A stretch of 64,000 bases of DNA. Origin: Mucilaginibacter rubeus (GTDB lineage: Bacteria; Bacteroidota; Bacteroidia; Sphingobacteriales; Sphingobacteriaceae). Below are positions 16,221 through 25,214 of the stretch, piece after piece. The translations under genes were made by a program, and so were the position numbers. A model generated the notes under the pieces. The model was not told where the DNA came from and searched no databases. It saw only the letters and a list, made by a program, of their open reading frames with translations. Position 1 is the first letter of the stretch; the number at the start of each line of letters is the position of its first letter. Where the stretch lies: assembly GCF_003286415.2 (NCBI RefSeq), contig NZ_CP043450.1, positions 2,046,001 to 2,110,000 of the forward strand, given 5' to 3'.

Positions 16221-16342
16221 TGGTTTTTGTTTTTATTGGTTAAAATTTGTTGCTTTTGATATCTCAAAGTTACCGGCATCATCAGGGGTTAATAGGGTGC
16301 AAAAACGACGAGATAAGAGGGCGATAGCGACAAATTGATTTT

Positions 16343-16762
16343 TTATCCTTTGGGCATTTTGCTCATGTCCATGTGCAGTACATTCCAACTGTGGCCATCA
16401 GGATCGGTAAACAGGCATCCGTACATCCAGCCGTCCATCTCGCGGGGTTTGTGGTTGCTTTTGCCGCCAGCATCAACGGCTTTTTGTGCCAGTTGGTCAA
16501 CCTCCTCCTTGCTTTCCGCATCGATAGAGAGCAGGACTTCAACTCCTTTTGTGGTATCCGCAAGACCGCAGTTTTCGACAAAGCCCTTAAAGGTAGCTTC
16601 ATCAAAAAGCATAACGATAACGTCTTTTTCGCCAACTTGCATAGCTGCAGAATTTGGGCCGTTCCCAAATTGCGAATTAAACCGGAAGCCGAGTTTGCTG
16701 AAAAACTCTTTTGATACATTTACATCCTTTACAGGCAGGTTGATCCAGAATTGCTTTGTCAT
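16343..16762 (-). CDS. VOC/glyoxalase-family protein
   Basis: This 139-residue protein has the two beta-alpha-beta-beta-beta halves of a glyoxalase/bleomycin-resistance protein: FWINLPVKDVNVSKEFFSKL at the start and GWMYGCLFTDPDGHSWNVLH near the end. In this fold a bound metal or a hydrophobic pocket handles small molecules such as antibiotics or aldehydes. It begins 6 bases after the ArsR gene, so the two are certainly co-transcribed. The substrate is not identifiable. Confidence 0.88.
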   Translation of the reverse strand: MTKQFWINLPVKDVNVSKEFFSKLGFRFNSQFGNGPNSAAMQVGEKDVIVMLFDEATFKGFVENCGLADTTKGVEVLLSIDAESKEEVDQLAQKAVDAGGKSNHKPREMDGWMYGCLFTDPDGHSWNVLHMDMSKMPKG

Positions 16763-16768
16763 AATTGA

Positions 16769-17098
16769 TTATTTTAAAGGTTTATCATTGTTTTTTAATT
16801 CTTCAAGCAGAGTGTCAAGGGCGTCAAATTTTTCTTCCCAAACCTTACGGTAACGTTCCACCCATTGGGCTACTTCATTAAGCTGTTTCAACCGTGGCTC
16901 GCAATATCTTTCGCGGCCTTGTTTTTTAATGGCGATGAGGCCGCATTCGGTCAGGATTTTTATATGCTGCGATATGGCCGGACGGCTCACATCAAAATTA
17001 TCTGCTATTGCATTCAGGTTCATGGGCTTAAACGCTATCAGGTTAATGATATCTCTGCGGGTTGGATCGGCAATGGCCTGAAAAACGTCTCGTCTCAT
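16769..17098 (-). CDS. ArsR-family repressor of the VOC/AHSA1 operon
   Basis: This 109-residue winged-helix protein contains FQAIADPTRRDIINLIAF and FDVSRPAISQHIKILTECGL (recognition helix), then the wing KKQGRERYC. It lacks the paired cysteines of metal-sensing ArsR proteins, so it resembles the SdpR-like non-metal group often found with AHSA1 and VOC genes. A pair of 16-bp inverted repeats with a -7 box between them lies directly upstream, a clear sign of autoregulation. Confidence 0.9.
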   Translation of the reverse strand: MRRDVFQAIADPTRRDIINLIAFKPMNLNAIADNFDVSRPAISQHIKILTECGLIAIKKQGRERYCEPRLKQLNEVAQWVERYRKVWEEKFDALDTLLEELKNNDKPLK

Positions 17099-17116
17099 CT
17101 GAAATGATATTAATAT

Positions 17117-17158
17117 GTAAGTGATTGCTTACAAATTTATATGTAAGCAATCACTTAC
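17117..17158 (-). promoter_or_regulatory. Double ArsR operator enclosing the operon promoter
   Basis: GTAAGTGATTGCTTAC (17117-17132) and its exact reverse complement (17143-17158) are separated by 10 bases. Each arm is itself a near-palindrome (GTAAG-N6-CTTAC). The minus-strand -7 box TAAATTTG occupies 17132-17139, between the arms, so two bound dimers would bracket and shut the promoter. Confidence 0.85.
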
Positions 17159-17415
17159 GCAAGTTTTCATGATATTTTTTTCGATAATAATTACATACAG
17201 ATGGACATGTTTAGTTTCTCAGAAAAACATCAGCTTAATGTTAACCCTGTAAAAAAAATAAAATACTGGTTATGAATATCTTATGGCTGTTGTATTTGAA
17301 AAGTGTTAAGTTGTGTTAACCCTGTTTACATACGTTTGCCCAGGGTGTAAATACCCCTCCTGTATGATTCTCAAAAAAATCATCATCTTTGTAGCAGATA
17401 ATATATCCTTACAAT
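17159..17415. other. kdsA upstream region with direct repeats
   Basis: No gene is visible in the 317-base gap between ArsR and kdsA. The right part holds GTTAACCCTGT twice in direct orientation (17240-17250 and 17315-17325), 75 bases apart. CATCTTTG, close to a -7 box, ends at 17390, 25 bases before the kdsA ATG. The repeats may be a regulator site; nothing in the window identifies the regulator. Confidence 0.35.
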
Positions 17416-18192
17416 ATGCTGTTTGAACAAATAAGCCAAAAGCCGTTCTTTATTCTGGGTCCTTGTGTAATGGAAAACCAGGAGTTACTATATACAGTTG
17501 CCGAAAAGGTTGCCGAAATAGGGCAGAAGTATAATGTGCCGGTGATCTTTAAATCATCATTTGATAAAGCCAACCGTACATCAATTCACTCTTATCGCGG
17601 GCCGGGTTTAGAAAAAGGTATGGAAATGCTGATGAATGTTAAGCAGCGTTTTGGTTTGCCAGTTACAACAGATATTCACGAGCCATTTCAGGCAGCTATT
17701 GTTGCCGAAGTTGCTGATATATTGCAGATCCCGGCATTTTTATGCCGCCAGACAGATCTTTTGGTTGCTGCTGCTGAAACCGGTAAAATAGTTAACGTAA
17801 AAAAGGCCCAGTTCCTTTCAGGGCATGATATGTTTTACCCTGCTCAAAAACTTATTGAAGCAGGCAACAACCAGGTAATATTAACCGAGCGCGGTAACAT
17901 GTACGGTTATAATAACTTAGCTGTCGATTTCAGGAATATTTATGATATGAAGGCATTCGGTCATCCGGTTTGTATGGATTGTACACACTCGGTACAACGT
18001 CCGGGTGGTGCAGGTGGCAAAACCGGCGGCGACCGTACTTTTGTACCGATGATGGCCCTTGCTGCCAAAGCCTTTGGTGCCGACGGATATTTCATGGAAG
18101 CCCATCCCGATCCTGATAATGCCCTGAGTGATGGCCCAAACATGGTTAAGCTTCATGACCTTGAGAAAACTATAATTCCGTTGATTGGGTAA
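17416..18192 (+). CDS. kdsA: 3-deoxy-8-phosphooctulonate synthase (Kdo-8-P synthase)
   Basis: KdsA condenses phosphoenolpyruvate with D-arabinose 5-phosphate to give Kdo 8-phosphate, needed for the LPS inner core. The 258-residue cytoplasmic protein has FFILGPCVMEN, FKSSFDKANRTSIHSYRGPG, TTDIHEP, IPAFLCRQTDLLVAAA and DCTHSVQRPGG, all KdsA/DAHP-synthase-fold signatures. It is slightly shorter than the roughly 280-residue E. coli enzyme. The next gene, 23 bases on, encodes the isomerase that makes its arabinose 5-phosphate substrate, so they form a two-step operon. Confidence 0.97.
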   Translation: MLFEQISQKPFFILGPCVMENQELLYTVAEKVAEIGQKYNVPVIFKSSFDKANRTSIHSYRGPGLEKGMEMLMNVKQRFGLPVTTDIHEPFQAAIVAEVADILQIPAFLCRQTDLLVAAAETGKIVNVKKAQFLSGHDMFYPAQKLIEAGNNQVILTERGNMYGYNNLAVDFRNIYDMKAFGHPVCMDCTHSVQRPGGAGGKTGGDRTFVPMMALAAKAFGADGYFMEAHPDPDNALSDGPNMVKLHDLEKTIIPLIG

Positions 18193-18215
18193 TTTTTGTT
18201 TGAGTATCCGGATCT

Positions 18216-19151
18216 ATGAAAGATATTGCGAAAAGGGTTTTTGATATTGAAATTGAATCGCTGCAGCATGTGGCCGGTTTAATTGACGATACTTTTGCGG
18301 CGGCTGTTGATGCAATTCTTCAATCAACCGGTAAGCTTGTAGTTATTGGCATTGGTAAATCCGGTCTTATTGGTAAAAAGATAGCGGCTACATTGGCCAG
18401 CACCGGTACGCCAAGTTTCTTTTTGCACCCGGGGGAAGCATTTCACGGAGATTTGGGTATGGTTAGTTCCAATGACGCCGTTTTGCTGATTTCCTATTCG
18501 GGTGAAACCGATGAGGTGCTCAAGCTTATACCATATTTAAAGTGGAACAAGAATGTAATGATAGGCATCACCGGTAATTCGGCTTCAACAGTTGCCAAAA
18601 ACTGCAACTATCATTTGAATATAAGAATTGAGCGGGAGGCTTGCCCGCTCGAACTTGCGCCTACGTCATCAACTACAGCGGCTTTAGTTATGGGCGATGC
18701 TTTGGCCATTGCCCTTATGGAGTCCCGCAACTTTAAGCAGCATGATTTTGCCCGTTTTCATCCCGGAGGTAGTTTGGGGCGTAAATTGCTGGTAAAAGTT
18801 AGAGACCTGATGCGCATCGATAAACTACCTTTTATCAATGAAGATGCCTCGTTTATGGATCTGTTATTACGCATGTCGGAAGGCAGGTTGGGTATGGTTA
18901 TGGTAGGTGACGCGTCCCGGATAAACGGAGTAGTGACAGATGGCGATCTCAGGAGGGCCTTACTTAAGCACCCGGATACTACAACTCTATCTATCCCCGA
19001 AATTATGACCGTGAACCCGGTTATAATTGACGAAGAGGAGTTTGTAGGTTACGCCGAACAGCTAATGCTTGAAAAAAAGATCACTACGCTGTTGGTGGGT
19101 TCTGCCGAAGAAAGATCAATATCCGGTGTTTACCAGATCTATAGCGCATAA
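18216..19151 (+). CDS. kdsD: D-arabinose-5-phosphate isomerase (KpsF/GutQ family)
   Basis: This enzyme converts ribulose 5-phosphate to arabinose 5-phosphate for Kdo synthesis. The 311-residue protein has an N-terminal SIS domain (VVIGIGKSGLIGKKIAATLA, HPGEAFHGDLGM, SYSGETDEVL, LAPTSSTTAALVMGDALA) and two C-terminal CBS motifs from about residue 200 (VRDLMRIDKLPFI, GVVTDGDLRRALLKH, PEIMTVNPVII). This is the standard KdsD/KpsF architecture and length. It follows kdsA closely, which supports the Kdo role over gluconate-type paralogues. Confidence 0.95.
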   Translation: MKDIAKRVFDIEIESLQHVAGLIDDTFAAAVDAILQSTGKLVVIGIGKSGLIGKKIAATLASTGTPSFFLHPGEAFHGDLGMVSSNDAVLLISYSGETDEVLKLIPYLKWNKNVMIGITGNSASTVAKNCNYHLNIRIEREACPLELAPTSSTTAALVMGDALAIALMESRNFKQHDFARFHPGGSLGRKLLVKVRDLMRIDKLPFINEDASFMDLLLRMSEGRLGMVMVGDASRINGVVTDGDLRRALLKHPDTTTLSIPEIMTVNPVIIDEEEFVGYAEQLMLEKKITTLLVGSAEERSISGVYQIYSA

Positions 19152-19261
19152 ACCCGGTTTTAGATAGCTTTGGTTGTTTGGCCTTTAGATTGGGAATAAC
19201 CGATTCTGATAATATTTAGTTAACTTTACCGGTGTCTATAATCTTCTACCGTACTAAATAA

Positions 19262-20593
19262 ATGTCTGATCAATCGAACCCGATCACCAATACATTCCTG
19301 GCTCCTGCAAATATCCATATTGCAATAATTGGCCTTGGTTACGTTGGGCTGCCTCTTGCAGTTGAATTTGCAAAAAAATATCCCGTAAAAGGTTTTGATA
19401 TCAAACAAAGCCGGGTTGACGAGCTGAGCAATGCTTTTGACCGTACCCTTGAAACCGGCACTGAAGAACTATCTGCAGTTTTAGCTTTAAAGGAGCAAGG
19501 CAATGGGCTTACGTTTACCTCAAATTTAGCGGATATTGCTTCCTGCAATGTTTATATTGTTTCTGTTCCCACCCCTACGGACCAGCATAACCGGCCGGAT
19601 CTGAGCCTGCTTGTCAGGGCAAGTAAGTCGATAGCAAGCGTATTGAAAAGGGGAGATGTGGTTATTTATGAATCTACCGTATATCCCGGGGTAACCGAAG
19701 AGGTTTGTGTCCCTGTTCTACAAAAAGAGTCGGGGTTGTTATATAACAGCGATTTTTTTGCGGGGTACTCGCCGGAACGCATAAATCCGGGCGATAAGGT
19801 TCATACCCTTACCAATATTTTAAAAGTAACATCCGGCTCAACGCCTGAAGCGGCCGATTTTATCGATGGCTTGTACCAGTCAATAGTAATTGCCGGAACG
19901 CACAAGGCACCCGCTATTAAAGTTGCCGAAGCTTGTAAAGTAATAGAAAATTCGCAACGCGATATTAATATCGCATTTGTAAATGAGCTGGCTAAAATAT
20001 TCAATATCATGGATATTGATACCCATGCGGTATTGGCTGCCGCCGGTACAAAGTGGAATTTTCTGAATTTTAAGCCCGGTCTTGTAGGCGGGCATTGTAC
20101 AGGCGTTGATCCCTATTACCTTGCAGCAAAAGCACAGCAAATGGGCTATCATCCCGAAATTATACTGGCAGGCCGAAGGCTTAATGATGGCATGGGAACT
20201 TACGTAGCGCTTGAGGTTATTAAGCTGATGGTTAAGAATGATATTTCGGTTAAAAACTCAAAGATCTTGGTGCTTGGATTTACCTTTAAGGAAAATTGCC
20301 CCGATGTACGTAATACCAGGGTAATTGATATTATTAAAGGCTTTGATGGTTTTGATGCAACCTGCGAAATATATGACCCCTGGGCCGATCCTGAAGAAGT
20401 AAAAAGGGAATACGGGATCTCTACATTGAAAAACTACGATGAGTTAACCGGTGCTTATGACGCTATAGTTATGGCTGTGGCACACCAGGAGTTTTATGAC
20501 ATCGACTATCTGGCTTTAAAACATACGTCGTCATCAATAATTTACGATATAAAAGGCATTTTAAACAAAGATGTTGTAAACGGACGGTTGTAA
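19262..20593 (+). CDS. Nucleotide-sugar dehydrogenase (VipA/TviB/WbpA type)
   Basis: This 443-residue NAD-dependent enzyme oxidises C6 of a UDP-HexNAc to the uronic acid for surface polysaccharide. The N-terminal Rossmann motif is [20 protein letters not shown]. The middle has [10 protein letters not shown] and the active-site stretch [12 protein letters not shown] with catalytic Cys279. The C-terminal domain contains [17 protein letters not shown]. The sequence [10 protein letters not shown] is characteristic of the TviB/WbpA (UDP-GlcNAc or UDP-GalNAc) group rather than of UDP-glucose dehydrogenase. It lies between Kdo genes and a sugar transferase. The exact substrate is inferred. Confidence 0.92.
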   Translation: MSDQSNPITNTFLAPANIHIAIIGLGYVGLPLAVEFAKKYPVKGFDIKQSRVDELSNAFDRTLETGTEELSAVLALKEQGNGLTFTSNLADIASCNVYIVSVPTPTDQHNRPDLSLLVRASKSIASVLKRGDVVIYESTVYPGVTEEVCVPVLQKESGLLYNSDFFAGYSPERINPGDKVHTLTNILKVTSGSTPEAADFIDGLYQSIVIAGTHKAPAIKVAEACKVIENSQRDINIAFVNELAKIFNIMDIDTHAVLAAAGTKWNFLNFKPGLVGGHCTGVDPYYLAAKAQQMGYHPEIILAGRRLNDGMGTYVALEVIKLMVKNDISVKNSKILVLGFTFKENCPDVRNTRVIDIIKGFDGFDATCEIYDPWADPEEVKREYGISTLKNYDELTGAYDAIVMAVAHQEFYDIDYLALKHTSSSIIYDIKGILNKDVVNGRL

Positions 20594-20670
20594 ATGTTTT
20601 TTATACAATTATTTTTTCATATAAAATTTCACTTTTTCTCACTCTTAACAGAGAATTCATTTTGAATAAA

Positions 20671-20700
20671 TTTCTTAATTTCTAATTTTGTGGCTGTCAA
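20671..20700 (+). promoter_or_regulatory. Bacteroidetes promoter of the sugar-transferase gene
   Basis: TTTG (20671-20674), an 18-base spacer and TAATTTTG (20693-20700) fit the -33/-7 promoter described for Bacteroidetes. Transcription would begin near 20706, leaving a leader of about 95 bases before the ATG at 20802, so the transferase can be expressed apart from the dehydrogenase. Confidence 0.65.
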
Positions 20701-20801
20701 AATAATACATTCGTAACTGTGTCTCCATTTAATTATGACATTGTTATTTATGAATAATTATAGTAATTTTAACAGGTTGCATACTACATAAGCCCATATA
20801 C

Positions 20802-22205
20802 ATGATTCACAGATACGCTACTTTTATTAAAGCAGTGAACCTTACCATCGATTATATTATACTTAATATGAGCATGGTAATTTCTTACTTCATCGAAGAC
20901 CGCTCATACATTTTTTGGATTAACAACAGGAAATATCTACCTATTGTGCTGGTTTTCAATTTGATTTGGCTCCTGTCTGCAAACATTACCGGCTTGTATG
21001 AACATGTACTCAATAAAGATTCAATTAAAACTTATCGGGGCGTAATTAAAACTTACCTGTTGTTTGTAAGCTTTATCTGCTTCACTATCATTATATTAAT
21101 TGGAACCAACGCTTATTTTATAACACGCGAATACCTCTTTTATTCGCTGGCGTTATTTGGGTTCCTGCTCGGCTTGTGGAAGTTAATATTCCTCAGCATC
21201 CGTAAAAGCGACCGTGCAACCCTTATTGATACACGTACCGTTATTATTATAGGTGGCGGCCGCATTGGGTCGGATTTGTACAGCTTTTTTAAGCAAAACC
21301 CTGAGCGTGGTTACAACCTGCTTGGCTTTTTTGATGACGGCTCAAACAGCGTATTGGATAAAAGCCTTTATTTGGGTGGTACCAATGATTGTATAAGCTA
21401 CGTGCTTAATAACAAGGTTGACGAAATATTTTGTACGCTTCCTAACTCTGAGGCTACAAAAATTGAGCAACTCATGCTTGATGCCGACAAAAACCTGATC
21501 AGGTTTAAGTTTGTGCCCGAGTATTATGATTATGCAAAAAAACCAACCTTTATCCAAAGCTTTGGGCATATTCCCATCATTTCGGTAAGGCCCGAGCCTT
21601 TGGAGAACATGTTGAACCGCTCTATTAAACGCTTGTTTGATATCTGCTTTTCGATATTTGTTATCCTGTTTATTTTTAGCTGGTTATTCCCGATCCTGGC
21701 CATTATTATTAAGCTCGAATCAAAAGGGCCTATTTTCTTTGTGCAGGAACGTTCTGGAAGGGATAATAAGCCGTTTAAATGCTATAAATTCCGTAGTATG
21801 CGGGTTAATCACGATTCGGATAAAAAACAGGCCACACGCGGTGATTCGCGTATAACCAAGTCCGGGGCTTTTATTCGTAAAACCAGTATCGACGAATTAC
21901 CTCAATTCTTTAACGTGATATTGGGTAACATGTCTATAGTTGGTCCAAGGCCGCACATGATCAGCCATACCCAGCAATATTCACAGCTGATTGATACTTT
22001 CATGGTAAGACATTTCCTTAAACCAGGTATTACTGGTTGGGCGCAGGTTTCGGGCCTAAGGGGCGAAACACAAACTACCCAGGCTATGCTTGAGCGTGTT
22101 GAGGCCGATGTTTGGTATCTCGAAAATTGGTCGTTCCTTTTAGATATGAAAATCATATTCTTAACCGTTTGGAACGTGTTTAAAGGCGAGAAGAACGCGT
22201 TTTAA
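20802..22205 (+). CDS. Undecaprenyl-phosphate sugar phosphotransferase (WcaJ-like)
   Basis: This 467-residue membrane protein starts exopolysaccharide or capsule repeat synthesis by moving a sugar 1-phosphate onto undecaprenyl phosphate. It has four N-terminal membrane helices, a Rossmann-like CoA-binding region (IIIGGGRIGSDLYSFFKQN), a fifth hydrophobic segment near residue 280 and the conserved bacterial transferase domain (GPIFFVQERSGRDNKPFKCY, RKTSIDELPQFFNVI, GNMSIVGPRP, HFLKPGITGWAQVSGLRGET). No other polysaccharide polymerase or flippase genes follow; a strong terminator closes the unit. Confidence 0.93.
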   Translation: MIHRYATFIKAVNLTIDYIILNMSMVISYFIEDRSYIFWINNRKYLPIVLVFNLIWLLSANITGLYEHVLNKDSIKTYRGVIKTYLLFVSFICFTIIILIGTNAYFITREYLFYSLALFGFLLGLWKLIFLSIRKSDRATLIDTRTVIIIGGGRIGSDLYSFFKQNPERGYNLLGFFDDGSNSVLDKSLYLGGTNDCISYVLNNKVDEIFCTLPNSEATKIEQLMLDADKNLIRFKFVPEYYDYAKKPTFIQSFGHIPIISVRPEPLENMLNRSIKRLFDICFSIFVILFIFSWLFPILAIIIKLESKGPIFFVQERSGRDNKPFKCYKFRSMRVNHDSDKKQATRGDSRITKSGAFIRKTSIDELPQFFNVILGNMSIVGPRPHMISHTQQYSQLIDTFMVRHFLKPGITGWAQVSGLRGETQTTQAMLERVEADVWYLENWSFLLDMKIIFLTVWNVFKGEKNAF

Positions 22206-22244
22206 TATTATTTTCTGATTGGGGTCGGAATACTTCTTATAATC

Positions 22245-22294
22245 AAAATGCCGTGTCAATTAAGCTTAATAGCTACAAATTGACACGGCATTTT
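22245..22294 (+). terminator. Terminator after the sugar transferase
   Basis: A perfect 17-bp stem (AAAATGCCGTGTCAATT at 22245-22261 pairing with 22278-22294) has a 16-base loop and is followed by AATTTTATTT. It lies 40 bases after the stop codon. Confidence 0.85.
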
Positions 22295-22397
22295 AATTTT
22301 ATTTAATCCTATAATTGGGTTGTGTGTTGAGAGATGGCTTTTCCTACTGATTGTATTTATAGAGACAGTTGGATCAATGTGCAGTATAAAGCCATAA

Positions 22398-22433
22398 AAA
22401 AAGCCTCTTTAAATTGCTTTAAAGAGGCTTTTT
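22398..22433 (-). terminator. Terminator of the tRNA-Leu gene
   Basis: AAAAAGCCTCTTTAAA (22398-22413) pairs perfectly with 22418-22433 around a 4-base loop. Read on the minus strand it follows the tRNA 3' end by about 10 bases and ends in a run of T residues. Confidence 0.85.
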
Positions 22434-22442
22434 ACATTCTGT

Positions 22443-22523
22443 GCGGAAGAAGGGACTCGAACCCCCACGCCGTGAAGCGCCAGATCCTAAGTCTGGTGCG
22501 GCTACCAATTACGCCACTTCCGC
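22443..22523 (-). tRNA. tRNA-Leu (anticodon UAG)
   Basis: Read on the minus strand, the acceptor stem GCGGAAG pairs with the terminal CTTCCGC, and the D arm contains AATTGGTAG. The anticodon stem is CCAGA/TCTGG around the loop CTTAGGA, giving anticodon UAG, which reads CUA/CUN leucine codons. A variable arm (about CGCTTCACGGCG) marks a class II tRNA, and GGGGG-TTCGAGT-CCCTT forms the T arm. The length is 81 bases; the 3' CCA is not encoded. Confidence 0.95.
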
Positions 22524-22712
22524 GTTTCTGATTTAACAGGCTGCAAAGATAGTGTTTAATTGTAAACTTAAAAACATAATTTTCATTTTTTCGCTATCGT
22601 CCTCATTTAGTAGGAATTAATTTTTAACACACCTTTTTTTGACTGTTCAAAGTATGCTAACATTTCATAAAAATAAATATAAACAGTGTCAATCTGTGCG
22701 GGCCATTATACT

Positions 22713-25214
22713 TCACTTCAGAATAGTTATATCGCCCGATAATAAATCGCATCCCTTTGATAGACTGATAACAAAGTAATAAACACCTGCCGGTAAAGGC
22801 TTACCCTTACTGGTGCCGTCAAATAAATGCGCCGGTCCGATAGACTCAAAAACTTTTGCTCCGTAACGGTTAAAGATCTGTACAAGCGCGTTTGGGAAGT
22901 TTTCAAGTCCGCTGATGGTCCATGTGTCGTTTATTCCATCTCCGTTGGGTGTTATCGTGTTTGGTATGGTTAATTTTTGCGCTGTTACGCCGGTAATCAG
23001 GCCTGCCGATCTCAGGCTTTCGCATGTTCCTAAAGCCTGAACAACGTAATAGGTGCCATTGCTTCCTGCGGGTAATGCAAACCTGCCATCAGCATTTTGT
23101 TGCAAGGGGAATTCGCCCATTGGGGAATCATAAAGACGATACACGTAGCCGGAAACAGGATGCTGTACTTCAATAGTTACTGTCCCATTGCAATTCACAA
23201 GCTCTTTGGTTACAGGCGGAGAGATATTCGTGGTTTCGTTTTGTACTATGTATGTTAATGGGCTTAGTGAGCATCCTCCTGCGTCAGAAACTATAAGTTG
23301 GTATGTCCCGGCGCTAATATTGTTTAAGTCGGGAGATGAGCCGGGTATTTGGTTAGCGTTAGCAGACCATGTATAAGTGTAAGGTTCGGTTCCGTCTGCA
23401 ACTTTGATGCCTTCTATGTGACCGTTTTTTTCACCACATTGCTCATTAAAGACTGTTCCGGAGCCATTGACTACAGTAAGGGGAGGGATGTTCTCAATTT
23501 TAAAATAAGGGCTGTAAGTTGTACAAAACGTCTGCTTTGCCAATAATCTATATCGCCCGGCTGGAACATTGCTTAAATCGGGATGATTGCCAACTACTGC
23601 GCCCGTCTCATTTACCCATTCAAAATTATCAGCGTTTACTATTGTTACGCCTGATATTGAACCGCCGGTAGCGCAGCCTGCATTTTTTATCGAAATCTGA
23701 TCTGCGTATATCACAATGTTGGTAAACTCCGAACTGACCTGATCGAGCGTTGCGCCAGCAAGTATTCCATATCCCGGCTTTATATTGCCGATGTACTGCC
23801 ATGCGCCCGAGTTATTGGCCGTTACAGTGCCCAGGAAGGCCTTGGGTTCACAGCCGGTACAGTCAACGTCAGTATAAAACAGTTCAACCCTTGCGTCGGG
23901 TTTTGATTGTCCGTTTACTGAATTTGCAGTCACTGAGGCAATTTGTGCTTCAAGAGGTTTTTGGCCGGGGCCTTTATCCGTATATGAAAATGCGGGTTTT
24001 TCATTACAAAAGAAACTGTTATGCGATAATTCAATTTTGTCGCTGGCTGCTGCTTGTATGGTGGCTTTAATCCCGGGGGCAGCCACTCCACCTGTGAAAA
24101 TATTTCCGTGTTGAACATCTGCTCCGCCGATAAGTATGGCTCCGGTAGTTTGGTTGATGTCTATCGCAGCAGTGTATACCGGTAATTTTGAGGTTTGATC
24201 GGCAGAGGTGCCAAAATAGTTCCCGGAGATTGACATCTTAATGCCTGTACATTTTGAAACCTGAAGGCCGCAGCCGAATGTGTTGCCGGAAAGTTCAATT
24301 TCCGAAGAGTTGGGAGGGTTGGTTGGTAAGTTTGCGAATATGGACACCTGGAAATGTTGATCTTTGATCAAGGCTTCCGCCGGGGTGCTTCTCTGAAATT
24401 TTTGGTTTGCATTGAATATATTGTTTTTGATAACCAGGTTGATGCCGGCGTAAATATTCCCGAAGTCAAAATCGCCGAAACCTACATTTCCCTCATCAGG
24501 GTTATCTCCGCCAATGAGACAGTTTTTTTCAGGTGTTAATGCTATGCCTATCTGGATCTTATCCCCAAATTGAACACCGTCTTCCCGCAGGCCGATAAAA
24601 TTTGATTGGATAATGTAGTTTGTAATGCCCTGGGCCTCGATGGCCCCGCCGTTATTATAAAATACATTTCCTTTTCCGGGTGCCCCGATAACCATCCGGA
24701 CAGCCGCGTCATCGGCAAACACAGCATCTCCGGAAGATAGTTTATTAAATGTCTCCCGCGATTTAAAGTTCCTGATAATTACCCCATATAACTCAAAAAT
24801 AGAGCCGCCATCGCTTACAAAAAAACAATCGCTTCGGTAGGCCAGGGTGCCGTCGATATTAAAAAAAGGCCCTGCAGCTTCAATGATTACTTTGGCCCCA
24901 TTTGCAGAAAGCAGGTCGCCGGGTTGTGTAGATGCATCGATGATTACAGGGGTATTAACCTGAGGCAACGCTGATAGGATTGTTATTGTCTTATCTGCGA
25001 CGGTATTGCCAGGTAGATTAAAAGTTATATAATCTGTTTCAGTTTCGCCGTTATTGTTGGCTAAACTTAACGCTTCCCTTAATGAACCTGGGCCGGAATC
25101 GTTCCGGTTGGTTACAATAAAGGTTTCTGCGTTGGCGCTTGATATGCCGGAAACTATAAAGCCAAGGCCCAATAAGGCCCATGTTATAATATTTACAACA
25201 AGTTTCGCTTTCAT
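22713..25214 (-). CDS. Secreted beta-helix-like protein with T9SS type B (CHU_C) sorting domain
   Basis: This 833-residue surface or secreted protein has a signal peptide. A TTG six bases further upstream is also in frame, but the ATG at 25214 is preferred. After the signal comes a CSLREA-like segment (TNRNDSGPGSLREALSLANN). Many short N/G-rich beta repeats follow (IIQSNFIGL, LSGNTFGCG, MSISGNYFG), typical of a right-handed parallel beta-helix. Ig-like/SprB-type repeats come next (CGEKNGHIEGIKVADGTEPY, WSANANQIPGSSPDLNNISA). The last 90 residues form the CHU_C sorting domain (ITPNGDGINDTWTISGLENF, IFNRYGAKVFES, LPAGVYYFVI). It is probably exported by the type IX system; its function is unknown. 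Confidence 0.88.
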   Translation of the reverse strand: MKAKLVVNIITWALLGLGFIVSGISSANAETFIVTNRNDSGPGSLREALSLANNNGETETDYITFNLPGNTVADKTITILSALPQVNTPVIIDASTQPGDLLSANGAKVIIEAAGPFFNIDGTLAYRSDCFFVSDGGSIFELYGVIIRNFKSRETFNKLSSGDAVFADDAAVRMVIGAPGKGNVFYNNGGAIEAQGITNYIIQSNFIGLREDGVQFGDKIQIGIALTPEKNCLIGGDNPDEGNVGFGDFDFGNIYAGINLVIKNNIFNANQKFQRSTPAEALIKDQHFQVSIFANLPTNPPNSSEIELSGNTFGCGLQVSKCTGIKMSISGNYFGTSADQTSKLPVYTAAIDINQTTGAILIGGADVQHGNIFTGGVAAPGIKATIQAAASDKIELSHNSFFCNEKPAFSYTDKGPGQKPLEAQIASVTANSVNGQSKPDARVELFYTDVDCTGCEPKAFLGTVTANNSGAWQYIGNIKPGYGILAGATLDQVSSEFTNIVIYADQISIKNAGCATGGSISGVTIVNADNFEWVNETGAVVGNHPDLSNVPAGRYRLLAKQTFCTTYSPYFKIENIPPLTVVNGSGTVFNEQCGEKNGHIEGIKVADGTEPYTYTWSANANQIPGSSPDLNNISAGTYQLIVSDAGGCSLSPLTYIVQNETTNISPPVTKELVNCNGTVTIEVQHPVSGYVYRLYDSPMGEFPLQQNADGRFALPAGSNGTYYVVQALGTCESLRSAGLITGVTAQKLTIPNTITPNGDGINDTWTISGLENFPNALVQIFNRYGAKVFESIGPAHLFDGTSKGKPLPAGVYYFVISLSKGCDLLSGDITILK

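Noticed and set aside
16335..16853. Long plus-strand open frame (172 codons) across the VOC gene
   Set aside because: It is antisense to the VOC and ArsR genes, whose protein families are clear. Its own translation has no recognisable motif, and the codon pattern belongs to the minus strand.
17117..17158. Terminator hairpin
   Set aside because: The 16-bp inverted repeat has no T tract, lies upstream of the ArsR gene and surrounds a -7 box, so an operator explains it better.
22334..22531. Plus-strand 65-codon frame over the tRNA
   Set aside because: It reads through the complement of tRNA-Leu and its terminator; the RNA gene explains the sequence.
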